Shown: positions 59,130 through 64,000 of the stretch, piece after piece
Layout: each line of letters opens with the position of its first letter
Numbering within the stretch: position 1 is the stretch's first letter
Assembly (NCBI GenBank): GCA_034509755.1
Contig: CM067556.1
Span: 10,997,501 to 11,061,500 of the forward strand
Direction of reading: 5' to 3'
DNA from: Anisodus tanguticus
Lineage: Eukaryota > Streptophyta > Magnoliopsida > Solanales > Solanaceae
Length of the DNA stretch: 64,000 nucleotides
Position numbers and translations under genes: made by a program
The notes under the pieces: model-generated
Database searches by the model: none
Told to the model about the DNA's origin: nothing
The model's input: only the letters and a program-made list of their open reading frames with translations

Positions 59130-59939
59130 CAACTTGCAAGGAACAAAGTCAATGGAGGCAGATACTCCTTGGAGTTTATTTATTTTTGTTGTTTTTTTAC
59201 TTTCTTTAATTCAGCTTTATCTCGCTCTGTATTGTAATATTATTTATTGTATTTATGTAATTATTGAAATGCTTAGAATAGGTAGACTTAGAATTAATTA
59301 ATAGGGTAGTCTAAAACTCGAAACCTGTCGCTAGCTTATTTATTTGTAGGCTCGGTTAATTCAAACTTAGAAACCCTCGGCTAGTTTATTTTTTTTTTCT
59401 TGTCATGCATATTTAAAATTTTCAAAACAAACTTTGATCATCTTCTGTTCACTTTATTAATTGTACAACTCCAAATGATTTCCAAAAAAATTACTTCTTT
59501 GGCATTATAAGTAATTCGTTTTTCTCCTTGCAATTAATTGTCCAAAATGCATACCTTTTCAACTTTACATGTATTTTTCTTTTACACCATGCAAATGCAT
59601 CCCTTTCATTAATTATTTTTATTATTTAACTTTATACTTTAAACATGCATTTTTTTTAGTATAATATTAACCTGAGTTTGATCGGATAACCGCAAGTTAG
59701 CGGGTCTTAAAGGATGCATAACCCCTTCCCTTTAGGATAATAAAAAACTCTTACCTAGAATCTCATTAGTTTCGCAGACTTTAGAATTGAAGTTATATTG
59801 CAGCATTTATTTAATATGTAGGTGTCCTAATTCACCGTAAAATAATTAGGTGGCGACTCCTTAATCCAATATTCAGGAATCACCGATACGTTGCATTCCG
59901 CTTTGACCCCCGCGTGGTCGAAAAACGGGCGCGACAACA
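59130..59939 (+). mobile_element. gypsy (Tat/Ogre-type) LTR 3' part
   Basis: The last 270 bp contain GATAACCGCAAGTTAGCGGG, GGTGTCCTAATTCACC, TTAGGTGGCGACTCC, GAATCACCGATACG and GAAAAACGGGCGCGACAACA in that order. As I know it, this is the typical 3' end of Tat/Ogre-type LTRs in Solanaceae. The left boundary is uncertain. No primer site or coding region follows, so this is a broken or solo piece. Confidence 0.6.
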
Positions 59940-59951
59940 GGTTCATGGAAC

Positions 59952-60353
59952 AATGACCTACATACCACAAAATAACATTTATATCCTTTGTTATTCAATC
60001 TCTGCAGGAGGTGTGTTGTGGTATTTCTTCATTCACTTCGGGGAATGAAATTTGGTCATTTAGATGCGCTTTATACATAATTTTTTTAATAGCTCATTAT
60101 TTCACTCAACCGCAAGAAAACACCGCTTCAATATATTTCTCAAACATTTTTTCGCATGTCAAAATTCATACCAATACTTCTAGACCATCAAAATACATAT
60201 AAAATCATTCCTTAGTAGTACATCCTAACACTTTAAGAAAATTGTAACAAATTAAATATAAATATTTTCATCGTTATTTTGTCACCTTATATAACTAAAA
60301 CTGAAGCTTGCAAGAAAATAAGAATTTTTTTACATGCATTATAAACTCACAAC
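59952..60353 (-). mobile_element. fragment of the non-autonomous copia interior
   Basis: It matches 35203-35605 inside the element at 31399-36975 almost base for base in the same orientation, with a one-base indel and a few substitutions. Neither LTR nor purine tract is present. The right end coincides exactly with the start of the TAGGGATGGC element at 60354. Confidence 0.85.
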
Positions 60354-61140
60354 TAGGGATGGCAACGGATCGGATCTGGACCGGATCCTACTAGATCCAG
60401 ATCCAGATCCGTTTTCCATACCTGAATCCAGATCCGGATCCAAATCCGTCGGATCCATAAAAATCAGATCTAAATCTGGATCCATCGGGTCCACGGAACG
60501 GATCTGGATCCACATGTAAAAAAATTTGCCTTGCTAAGAATTTTTTATTAAACTGACCAACGATTTTTTACTTAGCTAACAATTTATTGTGTTTCAATTT
60601 TGAATTATTCATATGAGATATTTTGTTCATTGTCTCGTTTTGATTGTGAGCTATTAATTGAAAATATTGGACAATGACAATAGTTGTGAAAAATGCTGAC
60701 TAGTATTTCCACAATGCAGAACTTGCATGTGCTTGGAATCTTCACAAATGAAGTGAATATAATTTTAACTACTTGTCTATGGAGATGTTAGTCATTCACT
60801 AATATAACATTGATTTTATTATCAAAGTTACCTCTTTATTTTTTTGTTTTTGAGTTAACGCGGGGATAAATTAAACTTGTTTTGAGAATTAAACTTGCAA
60901 GGACGTGCTTAGCAATTTTAAGAAAATAATTATAAAATTACATTCTAGGTTATGAATATATTTAATAAAAAATGGATCCACGGGTCGGATCTGGACCAGA
61001 TACGGATCTCAAATACAAGATCCAGATCCATATCCGATCCGTCAAAAATGGATCCGGATCCGTCTGATCCAAATTTTGAAGATCTATATCCTGTAAAACG
61101 GATCTGGATCCATCGGGTCCAAGATCCATTGTCATCTCTA
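60354..61140. mobile_element. non-autonomous element with TAGGGATGGC ends and GGATC arrays (787 bp)
   Basis: It starts TAGGGATGGCAACGGATC and ends GATCCATTGTCATCTCTA, imperfect inverted copies. Both ends carry arrays of GGATC/GATCC-based short repeats (about 60363-60515 and 60970-61125), giving long subterminal inverted repeats; the AT-rich middle has no gene. The first bases match the hAT-like element at 6361, which has a clear 8-bp duplication. Here the flanks (CTCACAAC and GGTGCTTC) do not match, so a target duplication cannot be shown. Confidence 0.6.
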
Positions 61141-61519
61141 GGTGCTTCTTAGAAGAAGGTCAAGGGCAAAAGAGGACTTTTTCGAGTCTAATATTAGACT
61201 AAAAGTTTAACGAATGATAGAGTTGCTCTATTTAGACTAGTGCATAAATAAATTTGACTTTTTCCGCATTAAAAATAATACCATGATCTTTATATAAATA
61301 GTAGGTCGAAATCGCTGTATTTTTCTAGTTAGTATACATAGCTTATATACGGATGATATACCTTATGTATATATTATTCATCCGCCAATAAATTTTAATT
61401 TAAACGGTTGAGTAAATGGATATTTAGTTTATTGACTTTATTCTTCTTCCTTTTACCTTTCTTTTGACTTGTCTTTGATGGTTTCTTGGAAAATGGATCA
61501 TCTGTGGTGACATAGCCTT
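61141..61519. other. spacer, no feature seen
   Basis: About 380 bp, AT-rich, before the truncated copia. Nothing recognised. Confidence 0.5.
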
Positions 61520-61534
61520 ATCTTGATATGTTCA

Positions 61535-62662
61535 GTTCACTGATGTTGGACAGGATTCCTAGAGAGATATACCGCACTAACATTATCGCAGTAGATCAAG
61601 GTAGCTTTCTGAATAGGAAAGTGAAGCTCTAATAGGAGATTACGCAGCCAACAGGACTTAGACACCACATTGGCTACCCCTCGATACCCGGTCTCCACAC
61701 TAGATCACGATAAAGTAGTCTGGCGTTTAGCCAACCAAGAGACCAAGTTATCACCAAGAAACATACAATAACCAGATGTCGATCGTCTGGTATCTGGACA
61801 TCCACCCCAATCATCATCTGTATAGGCACGAGAGTAGATACAGAGGATGGATATAAGTGCAAACCATAATCAAGAGTGCCCGGAATATAACGCACAATGC
61901 GTTTGAGAGCGTGCATGTGTTCGTCCATCGGATCATGCATAAATAAACACACCGGCTGCACTACATAAGTAATATTTGGCCTCGTGAATGTAAGTTAATG
62001 AAGAGCCCCTGCAAGACTGCGATAGTGGGAGGGATCCTTATAAGGTGTGTTGGAATTAGCACTCAGCTTCGGTTTGGTGTCAACCGGAGTAGGAGATGAC
62101 TTACATGATGACATGTCAGCCCATTCAATAATCTCAGTTGCATACTTCCTCTGGGATAGAAATAGACCACCTGTATGACGAGTTACAACTATACCAAAAA
62201 AATAACCCAAAGGCCCCAAGTCTTTCATAGCAAATTCATAGCTGAGAAGAGATATGATAGACTTGCGCAGTTTATCAGAAGAGGAAGTCAATATAATATC
62301 ATCCACATATAACATAATGTATGCCAGAGAAGTACCGCGATGATAGATGAACAGAGAATGATCAGACCTGCTGTGAGAAAACCCAATAGTAGACACATAA
62401 TCTGCAAATCTTTTGTACTAGGCCCGAGGAGCCTGTTTTAGCCTATACAGGGACTTCTTCAACAAACAGACATGGTTAGGATGATCGGGGTCCTTGAAAC
62501 CCAAGTGCTGATGCATGTATACCGTTTTCTTGATATCATCGTGTAAGAACGTATTTTCACATCCAGCTGATAAATGGGCCAAGCTTTCAAGAGAGCCAGA
62601 CTGAGAACATTGTGAATAATTTCCAGTTTGACAACCAGACTAAATATCTCTCCACAATCCAC
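61535..62662 (-). pseudogene. copia reverse transcriptase and RNase H (broken)
   Basis: Minus-strand pieces: 62662-62459 carries CGEIFSLVVKLEI and IYQLDVK (RT N-terminal half, degraded). 62396-61995 carries SDHSLFIYHRGTSLAYIMLY, the catalytic YVDD (codons 62309-62298), FAMKDLGPLGYFFGI and YRSLAGALH. 61961-61535 carries VCLFMHDP, LKRIVRYIPGTLDYGLHLYP and remnants of RNase H up to the NPVQHQ block near 61535. A stop separates the first two pieces near 62415, and the RNase H part has frame changes. It cannot encode a working enzyme. Confidence 0.85.
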
Positions 62663-62835
62663 GCCAACCTGTTGAGTTTTGCCATCACTACAAGACGGGC
62701 CTTATGCCTCTCAAAACAACCATCAGATTTTTCCTTATGAGTAAAAATCTACATAGAACTAATCACATTAACACCAAGGTGGACGGTGTACCAACTCCCA
62801 CGTCTTATTTTCAATAAGAGCATTATATTTATCAT

Positions 62836-64000
62836 CTATGGCCATTTTCCAATTCGGATCACTAAGGGCAGACACGGGGTTACATGGTAGGGGTGATTTA
62901 TTGTTATTAGCATTGAGATTAAAATGTCATTTTGGTTTAAAATACCCCGTTGGCTACGAGTAACAGGCCCTTGACTCGAAATAGAAGTGGACCGGACCTG
63001 GGTCGGTGTGATGACGTAGAACTGGCTCGGGTTGGGAAGTGGGCCAGCAGGCAGTGGGCCTGCTAGCCAAGAAACTGCACCGAGGGAATGACGGGATGGG
63101 CTAGCAGGCAGTGGGCCTGCTGGTGGAGTGTGACCCGGGTGGTGGACATTTGGGCCAGCAGGCAGTGGGTCTGCTGGCAGACTTAGGTAACTGAAGGTAT
63201 TTGGGCCAGCAGGTAGTGGGTCTGCTAGCGGGAATTGATCACGGGACGGGTCTAGGCCAGGAGGCAATGGGCCTACCGGTGTATGCTGGTCCAAATCCCT
63301 AGACGGGGGTCGGATCAAATGGTGGACCACATACAGTGAGAGCCCATCATCCGAAAAATTATAGGAAATAGGCACGGAATTATGCAACTTACCAAACGAA
63401 AATTGGGTTTCATAAAAAATGACATGGCGACTAATGATGAATTTATTAGAGGATAAATCAAAACATTTGTAACCACGATGATTAGATGGATAACTTAAAA
63501 ACACACAAATGGTAAAACGAGCTTGAAGTTTGTTTATTGTAGTGGATGGAATAGAGGATAGCATAAATACCCAAATACCCTATGATGAGAATACGTAGGA
63601 TCCTTACGATAAAGAATTTGTAGTGGAGATTGGTATGCTAGTCCTTTTCTATGGAGTATGTTCAGAAGGTAAGTAGCCATTTGTAATGCATGATGTCAAA
63701 TGAAGGTGGTAATAAAGCATGTGCAAGTAGTGTCCGAACAATATTATTAATGGTGCGTATTTTTCTCTCAGCTTTTCAATTTTGGGAGGACGTATGTGGA
63801 CAAGAAAACAGGAGATGCCACTAATATTACAAAATTCTCTAAATGACCCATTATCAAATTCTCTTTCATTATCACATTGAATGTTTTTAATTTCTCATTC
63901 AAATTGGGTGCGGATGAATGCTCTAAACGATAGAAATGTGGAATAAACTTGAGACTTTTTAGATAATGGAAAAGTCCACAAATAATTAGAATAATCATCC
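62836..64000 (-). pseudogene. copia integrase C-terminus and proline-rich linker (broken)
   Basis: Minus-strand 63564-62836 (242 codons open) reads FTICVFLSYPSNHRGYKCFD and FIISRHVIFYETQF (integrase C-terminal conserved block). A proline-rich linker follows with repeated PLPAGP and ADPLPAGPN motifs, ending near VTRSQRGIL before RT. The stretch 63998-63768 belongs to the integrase core. Frames between 63768 and 63564 are broken. The rest of integrase, protease and gag would lie beyond 64000. Confidence 0.8.
63049..63280. repeat. in-frame minisatellite in the copia linker
   Basis: Five diverged copies of GGGCCAGCAGGCAGTGGGCC(TGCTGG), spaced about 50 bp (63049, 63098, 63152, 63203 and about 63253), encode Pro/Ala/Gly repeats on the minus strand. 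A single similar motif is in the related element near 9938. Confidence 0.75.

Larger units (their letters stand above)
61520..64000 (-). mobile_element. partial copia retrotransposon leaving at the right edge, minus strand
   Basis: On the minus strand from the right edge the order is integrase, linker, RT, RNase H. It stops near 61520 within RNase H (around the NPVQHQ block), with no LTR, so the 3' end is truncated. Frames are broken by several stops. The proteins resemble the copia at 7742-12801, including LFTKGLP-lineage RNase H motifs and a proline-rich linker. The 5' half is outside the window. Confidence 0.85.

Noticed and set aside
58767..59939. Possible integrated pararetrovirus sequence
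   Set aside because: No movement-protein, coat or viral RT motif is visible; the right part matches a gypsy-type LTR end better.

Overview
The window is plant nuclear DNA. GT-AG spliced genes with many short exons are embedded in LTR retrotransposons, DNA-transposon derivatives and SINEs. The SINE in the alpha-mannosidase gene looks like the TS family, known mainly from Solanaceae, and other repeats (a Tat/Ogre-type LTR end, Stowaway-like MITEs) fit the same family of plants. The genus cannot be fixed from sequence alone.

There are three intact-looking host genes, all on the + strand. (1) A thaumatin-like protein of the PR-5 family with a long C-terminal tail (4017-5684, 3 exons). (2) RPN10/PSMD4, the ubiquitin-receptor subunit of the 26S proteasome (23145-27550, 10 coding exons, 405 aa). 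(3) A glycoside hydrolase family 38 alpha-mannosidase of the lysosomal/vacuolar type (37682-46456, 29 exons, 1005 aa). Their functions are unrelated and nothing suggests they work together.

Mobile DNA, left to right: 3' end of a copia element with its LTR (1-1726); a solo LTR in minus orientation (2064-3208); a hAT-like non-autonomous element (6361-7308); a decayed copia on the minus strand (7742-12801); a second solo LTR of the same family as the first, in plus orientation (13794-14956); a decayed copia on the plus strand (15681-20331); a 46-bp SINE remnant and MITE-like pieces (20735-22535); an insertion-like segment bounded by a 15-bp repeat (29957-30663); a mostly non-coding 5.6-kb copia derivative on the minus strand (31399-36975); a patchwork of broken repeats (58769-61140); and a copia running out of the right edge (61520-64000). 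For most of these I could read matching target-site duplications by eye.

The most unusual structure is a tandem array at 42124-58768. A 7255-bp unit begins inside exon 15 of the mannosidase gene. It carries the 3' half of that gene, a Stowaway-like MITE, a broken gene fragment resembling ERD7 (senescence/dehydration-associated protein) hit by two copia pieces, and a truncated copia 3' end. The unit is followed by a nearly identical second copy (7254 bp) and a partial third copy (2136 bp) that stops abruptly in intron 21. The first unit belongs to the complete gene; the other two are promoterless gene fragments. No CRISPR array, rRNA or tRNA gene was found, and no undescribed biochemical system could be supported.
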